From positions 62,001 through 126,000 of the forward strand of contig NZ_JNXE01000005.1 in NCBI RefSeq assembly GCF_000716605.1: 64,000 bases of DNA, given 5' to 3'. Below, piece by piece: positions 18,977 through 27,570 of this stretch (position 1 is its first letter; each line of letters starts with the position of its first letter). Source of the DNA: Streptomyces sp. NRRL F-525. Lineage in GTDB: Bacteria > Actinomycetota > Actinomycetes > Streptomycetales > Streptomycetaceae. The notes under the pieces were generated by a model, which worked only from the letters and a program-made list of their open reading frames with translations, was not told where the DNA came from and did no database searches. The position numbers were made by a program, and so were the translations under genes.

Positions 18977-19822
18977 GTGAGTGATGACGTAGAGGCTGGG
19001 TTCGTCCGCGTACGGCTCGATCTCTCCTACGACGGGACCCTGTTCTCCGGGTGGGCCAAGCAGGCCGGGGGGCGGCGGACTGTGCAGGGGGAGGTCGAGG
19101 ATGCGTTGCGGACGGTGACGCGGTCGGGGGCGGTGGCGTACGACCTGACCGTGGCCGGGCGGACCGATGCCGGGGTGCATGCCCGGGGGCAGGTGGCGCA
19201 TGTCGATCTGCCGGGGGAGTTGTGGGCGGAGCACCGCGAGAAGCTGTTGAAGCGGCTTGCGGGGCGGTTGCCGAAGGATGTGCGGGTGTGGGGCGTGGCG
19301 GAGGCTCCGGAGGGGTTCAACGCGCGGTTCGCGGCTCTGTGGCGGCGTTATGTGTATCGGGTGGGGGATCGGCCGGGGGGAGTCGATCCGTTGCTGCGTA
19401 ACCATGTGCTGTGGCACGACTGGGAGTTGGACGTCGACGTGATGGACGCCGCCGCCAAGTCCCTTGTGGGGGAGCATGACTTCGCCGCCTATGCGAAGAA
19501 GCGCGAGGGCGCGTCGACCGTTCGGGAGATCTTCGACTTCGGGGTGCGGCGGCGGGACGACAGGGTCGTCGAGATCGAGGTGCGTGCCGATGCCTTCTGC
19601 CACAACCAAGTGCGGTCCATGGTGGGCGCGTTGGTGTTCGTCGGCGACGGTCACCGGGGCGCCGAGTGGCCGCGGAAGGTGCTGGACGCGGGGGTGCGGG
19701 ACAGTGCCGTGCATGTCGTACGGCCGCACGGGCTGACCCTGGAGGAGGTCGCCTATCCGGCCGACGAGGGGCTGGCGGAGCGGCAGTTGCTGGCCCGGCG
19801 GGTGCGGGGGACTCTGCACTGA
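18977..19822 (+). CDS. truA: tRNA pseudouridine synthase A
   Basis: 281 residues from GTG 18977 (AAAGGA upstream). Makes pseudouridine at tRNA positions 38-40. The catalytic Asp is in [13 protein letters not shown], with [12 protein letters not shown] near the start and [15 protein letters not shown] near the end, as in the family. Its codons favour G-ending forms (GTG, GGG, TTG), unlike the C-ending ribosomal genes next to it. Confidence 0.95.
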   Translation: MSDDVEAGFVRVRLDLSYDGTLFSGWAKQAGGRRTVQGEVEDALRTVTRSGAVAYDLTVAGRTDAGVHARGQVAHVDLPGELWAEHREKLLKRLAGRLPKDVRVWGVAEAPEGFNARFAALWRRYVYRVGDRPGGVDPLLRNHVLWHDWELDVDVMDAAAKSLVGEHDFAAYAKKREGASTVREIFDFGVRRRDDRVVEIEVRADAFCHNQVRSMVGALVFVGDGHRGAEWPRKVLDAGVRDSAVHVVRPHGLTLEEVAYPADEGLAERQLLARRVRGTLH

Positions 19823-19832
19823 GGGGCCGGGT

Positions 19833-19856
19833 GGGCGCCAACTCCTGTTGGCGCCC
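19833..19856. terminator. Bidirectional terminator between truA and the convergent gene
   Basis: GGGCGCCAAC (19833-19842) pairs perfectly with GTTGGCGCCC (19847-19856) around TCCT. It lies 10 bp after the truA stop and 6 bp from the end of the convergent gene, so it can serve both. Confidence 0.75.
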
Positions 19857-19862
19857 CGGGTG

Positions 19863-20738
19863 TTACTGGGCCGCCGCCGAAGCCTGGGCCTCGCCGCGGG
19901 CGTGGATCTGGTCGAAGGCGAACTTGGCCAGGTCGTCGCCGATCGTGAAGACCTTGGTGTCCTTCGCCGTCACGTCCGTGCCGTTGGTGAAACCGGCGAC
20001 GGTGAAGTAGGCGTAGCGGCCGTAGGCGTTGGTCGTCGTACGGCAGATCGCGCCGTCGCAGAAGGCCTTGATGCCCTTGCCGGACAGTGACCTGACGGCG
20101 CTCTTGGTGTCCGCCTGGGCCTTGGCCTTCGTCGCCTGTGCCTCGGTGTCGAAGAGGGCCACACCGACCGTGACCGCGATGTCGTCCTTGATGTACGAGA
20201 CCCGCATGAGGCGGGTGCAGCCGTCCGCGGTGAGGATCTTGGGGAGGGTGCCGGAGGCGACCGAGGCGCAGTTGGTGGTGTCGGCCGTCGGGCCCTTCTT
20301 GTACACGGTGGAGGCGACCGTCAGCTGGGTGCCCGGGAAGAGGGTCGCGGGGCTGAGTGGTGCCGTGTCCTTCGCCTTGCTGGAGATGAACTCCTTCGGG
20401 TCCAGCGGCGGGGGCGCGCTGGTCGGCGCGAAGGACGGCGAGGTCGCGTCGGTGCTGGGCACGGAGGCGCTCGCGGGCAGGTTCGTCGGCTTGCCCGACG
20501 CGCTCGTGTCGTCGTTCGCCGACATCACGGCCATGGCCACGGCCGTGCCGACGCCCACCGTCGCGAGCGCGCCGCCGACTATGAGCAGCAGTCTCTTGCG
20601 CCGGTTGCGCGTCTCCGCCTGGTCGGCGAGCGCGGCCCAGTCCGGGGTCTCGTCGTCGACGTTGCCGCCCCACGGCTGCTGCGATTGCGGTTTCCAGGGA
20701 TCCCACTGGGACTGGGGTCCCCCCTGCCCAAAGCTCAT
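19863..20738 (-). CDS. Single-pass membrane protein, Streptomyces-type, function unknown
   Basis: About 291 residues from ATG 20738; an in-frame ATG at 20747 is also possible and neither has a good ribosome site. The N-terminus is cytoplasmic and Gln/Trp/Pro-rich (QSQWDPWKPQSQQPWGG) with PDWAALADQAE. A basic patch RNRRKR leads into one membrane helix (LLLIVGGALATVGVGTAV). Then comes a Ser/Thr/Pro linker and an extracytoplasmic domain of about 190 residues with four cysteines (NCAS, DGCTR, FCDGAICR) that probably form disulfides. No enzyme motif was recognised. Confidence 0.75.
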   Translation of the reverse strand: MSFGQGGPQSQWDPWKPQSQQPWGGNVDDETPDWAALADQAETRNRRKRLLLIVGGALATVGVGTAVAMAVMSANDDTSASGKPTNLPASASVPSTDATSPSFAPTSAPPPLDPKEFISSKAKDTAPLSPATLFPGTQLTVASTVYKKGPTADTTNCASVASGTLPKILTADGCTRLMRVSYIKDDIAVTVGVALFDTEAQATKAKAQADTKSAVRSLSGKGIKAFCDGAICRTTTNAYGRYAYFTVAGFTNGTDVTAKDTKVFTIGDDLAKFAFDQIHARGEAQASAAAQ

Positions 20739-21086
20739 GGGAGGCATCCTAGACGGGGCAACGGGCGTGCGGGTGCGCCTCAATGAGCCCTGGAGCAACT
20801 GACGTTGGGTGTGTCACGGTAAGTATTTCCGCCGTCGCTTTCCGCGCCCGCTCCGGTCCCGCCGACCGCGTTTTGACCCGTCCGGGGCGGCGCGGGTACT
20901 CTTACGGTTTGTTATGCGTATCGGCTTGGTCCTTACCGGACGAGAGGCCCTTACGTAGGTTCCCTGGAGCAGTTACCAGTGGGCGGCATACGGGCAGGGT
21001 CCCCGGCATTGTCGTCCCCAGCTGCACGATCGCTTCAGTGATGCCATGTGTCAGGCCCTATCCACTGAAGAAGTGAAGGCTACGAA
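20739..21086 (+). promoter_or_regulatory. Promoter and leader of rplM-rpsI
   Basis: TTGACC (20873-20878) and TACTCT (20897-20902) with an 18-bp spacer form a strong vegetative promoter on the plus strand, giving a leader of roughly 175 nt. The leader holds a small GTCC/GGAC stem and AGGTTCCCTGGAGC-type segments but no long dyad. The rest of the 348-bp gap must contain the divergent promoter of the membrane-protein gene; nothing clear was seen for it. Confidence 0.6.
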
Positions 21087-21530
21087 GTGCGTACGTACAG
21101 CCCCAAGCCCGGCGATGTGACTCGCCAGTGGCACGTCATCGACGCCCAGGACATCGTCCTCGGCCGTCTGGCTACCACTGCCGCGAACCTCCTCCGCGGC
21201 AAGCACAAGCCGACCTATGCCCCGCACATGGACATGGGCGACTTCGTCATCATCATCAACGCCGACAAGGTTCACCTGTCCGGCAACAAGAAGACCCAGA
21301 AGCTGGCGTACCGCCACTCCGGTTACCCGGGTGGTCTGCGCTCCGTCCGCTACGACGAGCTGCTGGCGAAGAACCCCGAGAAGGCCGTCGAGAAGGCCAT
21401 CAAGGGCATGATCCCCAAGAACACCCTGGGCCGTCAGATGATCAGCAAGCTGAAGGTCTACTCGGGCGACCAGCACCCGCACGCTGCCCAGCAGCCGGTG
21501 CCGTTCGAGATCACCCAGGTCGCGCAGTAG
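21087..21530 (+). CDS. rplM: 50S ribosomal protein L13
   Basis: 147 residues from GTG 21087 (GAAGG upstream). L13 is an early assembly protein. Landmarks: [50 protein letters not shown] and [12 protein letters not shown]. Forms the usual pair with rpsI. Confidence 0.98.
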   Translation: MRTYSPKPGDVTRQWHVIDAQDIVLGRLATTAANLLRGKHKPTYAPHMDMGDFVIIINADKVHLSGNKKTQKLAYRHSGYPGGLRSVRYDELLAKNPEKAVEKAIKGMIPKNTLGRQMISKLKVYSGDQHPHAAQQPVPFEITQVAQ

Positions 21531-21576
21531 TTCCGGCCACACACCCCCTAAGACAGAAAAGAATCTGAGGAGAACC

Positions 21577-22104
21577 GTGGCCGAGACCACCGTTGAGCAG
21601 CCGGTCGAAGAGACCGAGACCGAGCTCGTCGACATCGAGAGCTACACCACCGAGTCCGACGTCCCCGTCGAGGGTGAGTACACGTCGGAGTCGCTCGCCG
21701 GCCGCTTCGGCGACCCGCAGCCGGCCGCCGGCCTGGGCCGTCGCAAGAACGCCATCGCGCGCGTCCGCATCGTGCCCGGCACCGGCAAGTGGAAGGTCAA
21801 CGGGCGCACGCTCGAGGACTACTTCCCGAACAAGGTGCACCAGCAGGAAGTCAACGAGCCCTTCAAGGTGCTCGAGCTCGACGGCCGCTACGACGTCATC
21901 GCCCGCATCTCGGGTGGCGGCGTCTCCGGTCAGGCCGGTGCCCTGCGCCTCGGCGTGGCCCGCGCGCTGAACGAGGCCGACGTGGACAACAACCGCGCCG
22001 CCCTCAAGAAGGCCGGTTACCTCCGTCGCGACGACCGTGCGGTCGAGCGCAAGAAGGCCGGTCTCAAGAAGGCCCGCAAGGCCCCGCAGTACAGCAAGCG
22101 CTAA
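21577..22104 (+). CDS. rpsI: 30S ribosomal protein S9
   Basis: 175 residues from GTG 21577 with a strong GAGGAGAA site. About 45 acidic N-terminal residues ([20 protein letters not shown]) precede the normal S9 body ([40 protein letters not shown]) and the basic tail [18 protein letters not shown] that reaches the P site. The acidic extension is an actinobacterial feature. Confidence 0.97.
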   Translation: MAETTVEQPVEETETELVDIESYTTESDVPVEGEYTSESLAGRFGDPQPAAGLGRRKNAIARVRIVPGTGKWKVNGRTLEDYFPNKVHQQEVNEPFKVLELDGRYDVIARISGGGVSGQAGALRLGVARALNEADVDNNRAALKKAGYLRRDDRAVERKKAGLKKARKAPQYSKR

Positions 22105-22126
22105 ATCGCGCCTGCTGTCTGTACTC

Positions 22127-22172
22127 CGAACGCCCCGGCGGCACGCCACTTGTGCCGTCGGGGCGTTCGTTT
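22127..22172 (+). terminator. Terminator after rpsI
   Basis: CGAACGCCCCGGCGGCAC (22127-22144) pairs over 18 bp (one G-U) with GTGCCGTCGGGGCGTTCG (22152-22169), followed by TTTAT. Confidence 0.9.
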
Positions 22173-22268
22173 ATCACAGCCGGGGGCGTATAACGGCACA
22201 AGACGCTCAAAGGCTTGTGTGATCGGATGAACAGGCATCGTATGTCCGGAACGCGGAACTCAGGCGTT

Positions 22269-22335
22269 GCGGGACTTTCAGCGGTGCAGGACTTTCAGCT
22301 TTGCAGGACTTCGGCCTTGCAGGACTTTCGCCTTC
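22269..22335 (+). repeat. Four tandem copies of a 16-17-bp unit before glmM
   Basis: Units start at 22269, 22286, 22303 and 22319. The core is GCAGGACTTTCAGCTTT with small changes (first GCGGGACTTTCAGCGGT, third GCAGGACTTCGGCCTT, fourth GCAGGACTTTCGCCTTC). The array ends just before the AGGAGG of glmM, inside its 5' untranslated region or promoter. Confidence 0.8.
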
Positions 22336-22348
22336 CTCAGGAGGACAA

Positions 22349-23707
22349 GTGGGACGACTCTTCGGCACGGACGGCGTGCGCGGTGTCGCCAACGCGGATC
22401 TGACGGCCGAGATGGCCCTCGGGCTCTCCGTCGCGGCGGCGCACGTACTCGCCGAGGCGGGTACCTTCGCGGGCCACCGGGCGACGGCCGTGGTCGGGCG
22501 GGACCCGCGCGCGTCCGGGGAGTTCCTGGAGGCCGCGGTGGTCGCGGGCCTGGCCAGCGCCGGCGTGGACGTGCTGCTCGTCGGCGTGCTGCCCACCCCC
22601 GCGGTGGCGTATCTCACCGGCGTGCTGGGCGCCGACCTCGGCGTGATGCTCTCCGCGAGCCACAACGCCATGCCGGACAACGGGGTGAAGTTCCTCGCCC
22701 GCGGCGGGCACAAGCTCGACGACGAGCTGGAGGACCGGATCGAGAAGATCTACGACGAGCACCGCACCGGCGCCCCCTGGGACCGCCCGACCGGCTCGGG
22801 CGTCGGCCGGGTCCGGCACTACAACGAGGGGTTCGACCAGTACGTCGCCCATCTCATCGGCGTGCTCCCGAACCGGCTCGACGGGCTGAAGATCGTCCTC
22901 GACGAGGCGCACGGTGCCGCTTCGCGGGTCTCGCCGGAGGCGTTCTCGCGGGCCGGTGCCGAGGTCATCACGATCGGCGCGGACCCGAACGGGCTGAACA
23001 TCAACGACGGTTGCGGCTCGACCCACCTGGGTCTGCTCAAGGCCGCGGTCGTCGAGCACGGCGCGGACTTCGGCATCGCGCACGACGGTGACGCCGACCG
23101 CTGCCTGGCCGTGGACCACACCGGTGAAGAGGTCGACGGGGACCAGATCATGGCCGTGATCGCGCTGGCGATGCGGGAGCGTTCCGCACTGCGCTCCGAC
23201 ACCGTCGTCGCGACCGTCATGTCGAACCTCGGCTTCAAACTGGCCATGGAACGCGAGGGGTTGACGCTCGTCCAGACCGCGGTCGGCGACCGCTACGTCC
23301 TGGAGGAGATGAAGGAGCACGGCTACGCCCTGGGCGGCGAGCAGTCCGGCCACGTCATCATCCTGGACCACGCGACGACCGGTGACGGCACGCTGACCGG
23401 CCTGATGCTGGCGGCGCGGGTCGCCGACACGGGCCGTACGCTCAAGGACCTCGCGTCCGTGATGACGCGGCTGCCGCAGGTACTCATCAACGTCCCGGAC
23501 GTGGACCGCACCCGCGTCGGCACCTCTGCCGACCTGGCCGCCGCGGTCGCCGAGGCGGAGCGTGAACTCGGGTCCACGGGGCGGGTGTTGCTGCGTCCTT
23601 CCGGCACCGAGCCGCTGGTACGCGTGATGGTGGAAGCCGCCGACATCGACCAGGCCCGGTCGGTGGCGGGGCGGTTGGCCGATGCGGTGAAGTCGGCGCT
23701 CGGTTAG
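22349..23707 (+). CDS. glmM: Phosphoglucosamine mutase
   Basis: 452 residues from GTG 22349, preceded by CAGGAGGA. Converts GlcN-6-P to GlcN-1-P, the step after GlmS on the way to UDP-GlcNAc. Start motif [14 protein letters not shown], phosphoserine loop [11 protein letters not shown] with the catalytic Ser at about 104, metal loop HDGDADRC, sugar loop GGEQSGH and phosphate site [12 protein letters not shown]. All key residues are present. The stop overlaps the stop of the convergent DUF389 gene. Confidence 0.97.
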   Translation: MGRLFGTDGVRGVANADLTAEMALGLSVAAAHVLAEAGTFAGHRATAVVGRDPRASGEFLEAAVVAGLASAGVDVLLVGVLPTPAVAYLTGVLGADLGVMLSASHNAMPDNGVKFLARGGHKLDDELEDRIEKIYDEHRTGAPWDRPTGSGVGRVRHYNEGFDQYVAHLIGVLPNRLDGLKIVLDEAHGAASRVSPEAFSRAGAEVITIGADPNGLNINDGCGSTHLGLLKAAVVEHGADFGIAHDGDADRCLAVDHTGEEVDGDQIMAVIALAMRERSALRSDTVVATVMSNLGFKLAMEREGLTLVQTAVGDRYVLEEMKEHGYALGGEQSGHVIILDHATTGDGTLTGLMLAARVADTGRTLKDLASVMTRLPQVLINVPDVDRTRVGTSADLAAAVAEAERELGSTGRVLLRPSGTEPLVRVMVEAADIDQARSVAGRLADAVKSALG

Positions 23708-24648
23708 GTGAGTTGAGCGGTGGTGCGCTCGCGCTGCCAGGCCCAGAAGGCCTTCTGGGCCAGGAGCGTGAGCGTGCCCGCCGCGACGATCCCGCCGAGG
23801 TTGGCGAGGAGCTGCCAACTGGAGCCCCACGTCTGGGAGTAGTCGCGGTAGCTGAAGGCCACGGCGGCGTTCGCGGCGGCCGGGACGGTCGTCACCGAGA
23901 TCGCGACGCCGATCAGCGCACCGGACTTCGCCGAGGTGAGGGACAGGGTGCCCGCGATGCCGGCCAGGAAGGCCACGACGAAGGACATCCAGTCGGGCTT
24001 CCAGATGAAGGCGGTGTTGGGCCGGGCCGCCTGCACCATGGACTTCTCGAACAGCCCGAACGCGTCCAGCAGCCAACTGAAGCCCACCGTCAGCACCATG
24101 GCCGCGGCGAACCCGGCGAGCAGCGCCCAAAGCGACCGCCACACCAGCCGCGGCGCCCGCCGCACCAGCGCCGTGGAGATCCCGGCGAGCGGCCCGAACT
24201 CCGGTCCTACGGCCATCGCGCCCACGATCAGGATCGCGTTGTCCAGCATCACACCGCAGGCCGCGAGCATCGTGGCGACGGTCAGGAACGCGACGTAGGT
24301 GACGGTGAGCGTCGACTCCTCGTGCGTGGCGTCCGCGAGGTGCTCCCACAGCACGGCGTCGGCACCCTCGCCGGGCGCGTCCTCCTCGGCCCGGTCCGCC
24401 CGATCCGACAGCGAGAGGCCGATGTCGTCGACGGCGATCGAACCGGTGCGGTCCAGCCCCAACTGCCGTAGCGCGCCGATGAGTTCGTCGCCGGCCTCGC
24501 GGGCGACGTCGCACATGACGACGTCGCCGGCGGGGTTGCGGGCGGCGCCGGTCATGACGATGAGGTGGGCGGTGCCGACCGTCGTCTCGATGAGTCGGAC
24601 CACGTCGTCGGTGCGGTCGGCGGGGGTGATCAGGCGGAGGTGCAGCAT
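23704..24648 (-). CDS. DUF389 membrane protein
   Basis: 314 residues. A soluble N-terminal ACT-like part ([20 protein letters not shown], about 1-85) precedes a membrane part with six or so helices and the DUF389 (TIGR00341-like) motifs [40 protein letters not shown]. Transport is often proposed for the family but no substrate is established. TACCCT lies 6 nt before the ATG, so the mRNA may be leaderless. Ends 4 bp inside the glmM end. Confidence 0.88.
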   Translation of the reverse strand: MLHLRLITPADRTDDVVRLIETTVGTAHLIVMTGAARNPAGDVVMCDVAREAGDELIGALRQLGLDRTGSIAVDDIGLSLSDRADRAEEDAPGEGADAVLWEHLADATHEESTLTVTYVAFLTVATMLAACGVMLDNAILIVGAMAVGPEFGPLAGISTALVRRAPRLVWRSLWALLAGFAAAMVLTVGFSWLLDAFGLFEKSMVQAARPNTAFIWKPDWMSFVVAFLAGIAGTLSLTSAKSGALIGVAISVTTVPAAANAAVAFSYRDYSQTWGSSWQLLANLGGIVAAGTLTLLAQKAFWAWQRERTTAQLT

Positions 24649-24664
24649 GCGGGCAGGGTAGCCG

Positions 24665-25654
24665 TCACAGTTTGCGCAGGCTGAGCCGCTGGACCTTGTG
24701 GTCGGTGCCCTTGCGGATGACGAGGGTGGCGCGGCCTCGGGTGGGGGCGATGTTCTCCACCAGGTTGGGCTTGTTGATGGTGCGCCAGAGGGTGCGGGCG
24801 TAGTCGACGGCCTCGTCCTCGGAGACCTGGGTGTACTTGCGGAAGTACGAGTCGGGGTTCTGGAACGCGGTGGCGCGCAGCTTGCGGAACCGGTTCAGGT
24901 ACCAGCGCTCGATGTCCTCGGCGCTCGCGTCGACGTACACACTGAAGTCGAAGTAGTCGGCGAGCCCGACGCGGGTCCGGCCGTCCTTGCCCGGGAGCGC
25001 GGGCTGGAGCACGTTCAGCCCCTCGACGATCAGGATGTCCGGGCGGCGGACGGTGAGCCGCTGGGCAGGGACGATGTCGTAGATCAGGTGGGAGTAGACG
25101 GGGGCGGTGACCTCGTCCTTGCCCGCCTTGATGTCGGCGACGAAGCGGGTGAGCGCGCGGCGGTCGTACGACTCGGGGAAGCCTTTCCTCGACATCAGCC
25201 CGCGCGCCTCCAGCTCCCGGGTGGGGAGCAGGAACCCGTCGGTGGTGACCAGCTCGACGCGGGGGTGCTCGGGCCAGCGGGAGAGCAGCGCCTGCAGCAG
25301 TCGCGCGACGGTCGACTTCCCTACGGCCACCGACCCCGCGACGCCTATCACGAACGGCGTGCCGGACTGGGAGCCCTGCTCGCCCAGGAAGGTGTTCAGC
25401 GCGTTTCTCAGGCCGTCCGTGGCGCCGACGTAGAGGTTGAGGAGTCTGGACAGCGGGAGGTAGATGTCACGCACCTCGTCGAGGTCGATGACATCGCCCA
25501 GGCCGCGCAGCTTCTCGACCTCCTCGGCGGTGAGCGGCAGCGGCGTCTTGTCGCGCAGCGCGCTCCACTCGGCTCGGGTGAGGTCGACGTAGGGAGTCGC
25601 CTCCGGCTTGTGCCGGTGGGCGCTCCGGGGCATCGGGGAGACCGGAGAGATCAC
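24665..25654 (-). CDS. coaA: Pantothenate kinase, type I
   Basis: 329 residues from GTG 25654. First step of coenzyme A synthesis. P-loop [18 protein letters not shown] at about residue 104, [19 protein letters not shown] and the end [20 protein letters not shown] match the bacterial CoaA (type I, CoA-inhibited in studied members). Just 16 bp downstream of it lies the DUF389 gene on the same strand. Confidence 0.96.
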   Translation of the reverse strand: MISPVSPMPRSAHRHKPEATPYVDLTRAEWSALRDKTPLPLTAEEVEKLRGLGDVIDLDEVRDIYLPLSRLLNLYVGATDGLRNALNTFLGEQGSQSGTPFVIGVAGSVAVGKSTVARLLQALLSRWPEHPRVELVTTDGFLLPTRELEARGLMSRKGFPESYDRRALTRFVADIKAGKDEVTAPVYSHLIYDIVPAQRLTVRRPDILIVEGLNVLQPALPGKDGRTRVGLADYFDFSVYVDASAEDIERWYLNRFRKLRATAFQNPDSYFRKYTQVSEDEAVDYARTLWRTINKPNLVENIAPTRGRATLVIRKGTDHKVQRLSLRKL

Positions 25655-25735
25655 AGTCCATTGTTAACGGAGTTTGAACGGGGTGGTGGGTGGGGTGCGT
25701 CACGTGGGGAGGCGTGGGGGTCACTTTGGGCGTGG

Positions 25736-26653
25736 TCAGGTGAAGTCCGCGTAGGCGAGACGGGTCTCGCAGACCCGGCAGCGGAAGAGGTACGCGGTCG
25801 GCCCGCCGTCCTTGTCGAGCGAGTCGAGGAAGTCCTCGACCTGGTCGGGCGGCCACTTCCACGCGGCGCACTGCCGACGGAGGTGGTCGACGGCGTCGGG
25901 ATACGCCGCGAGCTCCTTGCTTCCGGCGGGCCCGAGGAACGCGGCGCCGTCGCCGCAGTGCGTCAGCCAGTACGGGGACTGCCAGGCGGTGAACCCCGGT
26001 GTGCGGGTCAGGACGGCCATGACGACATCCCGGGGTACGTCGCCCTCGACGGTGTCGGCGAAGGAGGCGTCGTAGCGTTCGGCGGCGGTTCCGGAGGCGA
26101 TGCAGTACGGGCAGATACCGGCGTCCGGGGCGTCGGCGGCGTAGACGGGACCGGTGTACACCCAGCCGCGTTCCTGCCTGCAGCAGACGCAGGGTTCGTC
26201 GGAGGCGGCTACGGAACCGGTGGCGACGGGGTTCGGGTGGTACGGGAACCGGGGCAGGATCGGCCGTTGGCGTGGTTCCGGCTGCGGGGCGATGGCGAGG
26301 GAGACGGCCTGCCCGGTCAGAGCCGGCGGCGGGACCACGATCGCCTCCGCCCGCAGGTTTTCCGGGAGGTGTCTCCGGTCGGCCTCGGTCGTCAGGATCG
26401 CCGGGCGGCCGTCCGGGACGACCACCGCGCCGGTCCGGCGGGCGAGTTCGGCGACGAGGTCGAGGACGCGTCCGGGGGAGGGGCGGTGGAAGGTGAGCCC
26501 GTGGGCGTCGCCGTGGACGTCCGCTGTTCCGCCGTCCTCGGCTGCGAGTGCTGCGAGTGCTTCGAGTGCTGCGAGCACGTCGCGTATCGCGGTCTCGTCC
26601 ATCGGGGCCGGTTCTCCGTCGACGAACCGGCACAGGTACAGGCTGTAGCTCAC
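25736..26653 (-). CDS. CbrC-family protein with an extra N-terminal domain
   Basis: 305 residues. The C-terminal half has the CbrC (UPF0167) pattern: FPYHPNPVATGSV, a CVCC zinc-like pair, YTGPVYAAD, ICPYCIASGTAAERYDASF, and a second pair CRVCETRLAYADFT at the very end. E. coli CbrC is linked to colicin E2 tolerance; the biochemical role is unknown. The first 120 residues (YSLYLCRFVDGEP and so on) are an added domain seen with other Streptomyces proteins of this type. It sits at the downstream end of the accessory run. Confidence 0.78.
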   Translation of the reverse strand: MSYSLYLCRFVDGEPAPMDETAIRDVLAALEALAALAAEDGGTADVHGDAHGLTFHRPSPGRVLDLVAELARRTGAVVVPDGRPAILTTEADRRHLPENLRAEAIVVPPPALTGQAVSLAIAPQPEPRQRPILPRFPYHPNPVATGSVAASDEPCVCCRQERGWVYTGPVYAADAPDAGICPYCIASGTAAERYDASFADTVEGDVPRDVVMAVLTRTPGFTAWQSPYWLTHCGDGAAFLGPAGSKELAAYPDAVDHLRRQCAAWKWPPDQVEDFLDSLDKDGGPTAYLFRCRVCETRLAYADFT

Positions 26654-26734
26654 GTCGTCAGCTCCTTTCGTCGCGTTTCCTGAGTCGGGCCGGGCCGGGT
26701 GGCAGAGGAAACGGATGGATCAGGGCCGGGTGGA

Positions 26735-27160
26735 TCAGTGCCGGAAGCCCGTCACCAGGACCATGCTTCCGTGCCCGTGCCGGTCCGGTTCCTCGACCTC
26801 GAACCCCGCCGAGGCGAGGATTCCCATGAGGGCTGCCTGCATGTGGTTGAGCACCGTTCTGTGGTGGCGCACGGCCGGGGGCGGGTTCGCGTAGTCGATG
26901 CCTTTCGCGAAGAGGTCGAGCGCGGGGTCGCGCAACTCCGCGTCCGTGTGCCAGTTCGCGTACACCCCGCCGTCGACGAACGGCGTGACGTGCACGTCCA
27001 CGCCGGGCAGGTAGTGCGGCCCGCCGCTGAGGTCACCCCGGTCCACGGGAAAACCGACGAGCCGCAGTGCCTGACACACCTGCCCGGCCAGTGCCTGGCG
27101 CGCCTCGACGATCTCCGGTGGGGCTTTCGGGGGCAGGTCGAATCGGGGAGTGTCCGTCAT
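26735..27160 (-). CDS. Unknown 141-residue protein with a broken tandem copy upstream
   Basis: No family recognised. Start MTDTPRFDLPPKAPPEIVEARQ is followed by alpha/beta-looking sequence with PGVDVHVTPFVDGGVYANW and a C-terminal half HMQAALMGILASAGFEVEEP. The next gene upstream carries the same N-terminus and a similar C-terminus, so the two arose by tandem duplication. Start overlaps the stop of that copy by 4 bp (ATGA), suggesting coupling. No catalytic motif is visible. Confidence 0.65.
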   Translation of the reverse strand: MTDTPRFDLPPKAPPEIVEARQALAGQVCQALRLVGFPVDRGDLSGGPHYLPGVDVHVTPFVDGGVYANWHTDAELRDPALDLFAKGIDYANPPPAVRHHRTVLNHMQAALMGILASAGFEVEEPDRHGHGSMVLVTGFRH

Positions 27161-27551
27161 GGGGTCTCCTGAGCGGGCGTGGGACGCGGGGCGGGCGTCG
27201 GGTCGGGCATCGTCCCGAAGACCAGGACGTGGTCCGGGTTCATGGTGTCGTTGTCCGGCGTCGCGAGGACTCCCGCCGACAGCAGGATGTTGATCAGCGC
27301 GCTCTGCATGTGCAGGCCGATGATCCCGGAATAACGGACGACGGGTGCGTCGGGATCACCGGAGGTGAGGCTGTCGACGGCCGCCCCGAGCATGGCGGGG
27401 TCGCATCTCCAGCTCAGGGACACGGGCGCCGAAGCCATTTCGGCGTCGGGATCGACGTAGATCACAGCGCCTGCCCGGCCAGCGCCACGCGCGCCTCGAT
27501 GGTCTCCGGCGGAGCTTTCGGGGGCAGGTCGAACATGGGGTGGTCGGGCAT
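27157..27551 (-). pseudogene. Truncated, frameshifted paralogue of the 26735-27160 gene
   Basis: From ATG 27551 the frame reads MPDHPMFDLPPKAPPETIEARVALAGQAL and stops, matching the first 29 residues of the downstream gene. A GTG at 27465, overlapping that stop, opens a second frame of 102 residues (PVVRYSGIIGLHMQSALINILLSAG) that matches the C-terminal half. About 25 residues between the two are missing, so an internal deletion changed the frame. The 102-residue part may still be translated by coupling. Alternative: a genuine two-ORF form; only homologues can decide. Confidence 0.65.
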
Positions 27552-27570
27552 GGGGTCTCCGGTCGCTCGG

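Noticed and set aside
22227..22403. Plus-strand frame across the glmM tandem repeats
   Set aside because: It translates the repeats and overlaps glmM out of frame; no ribosome site.
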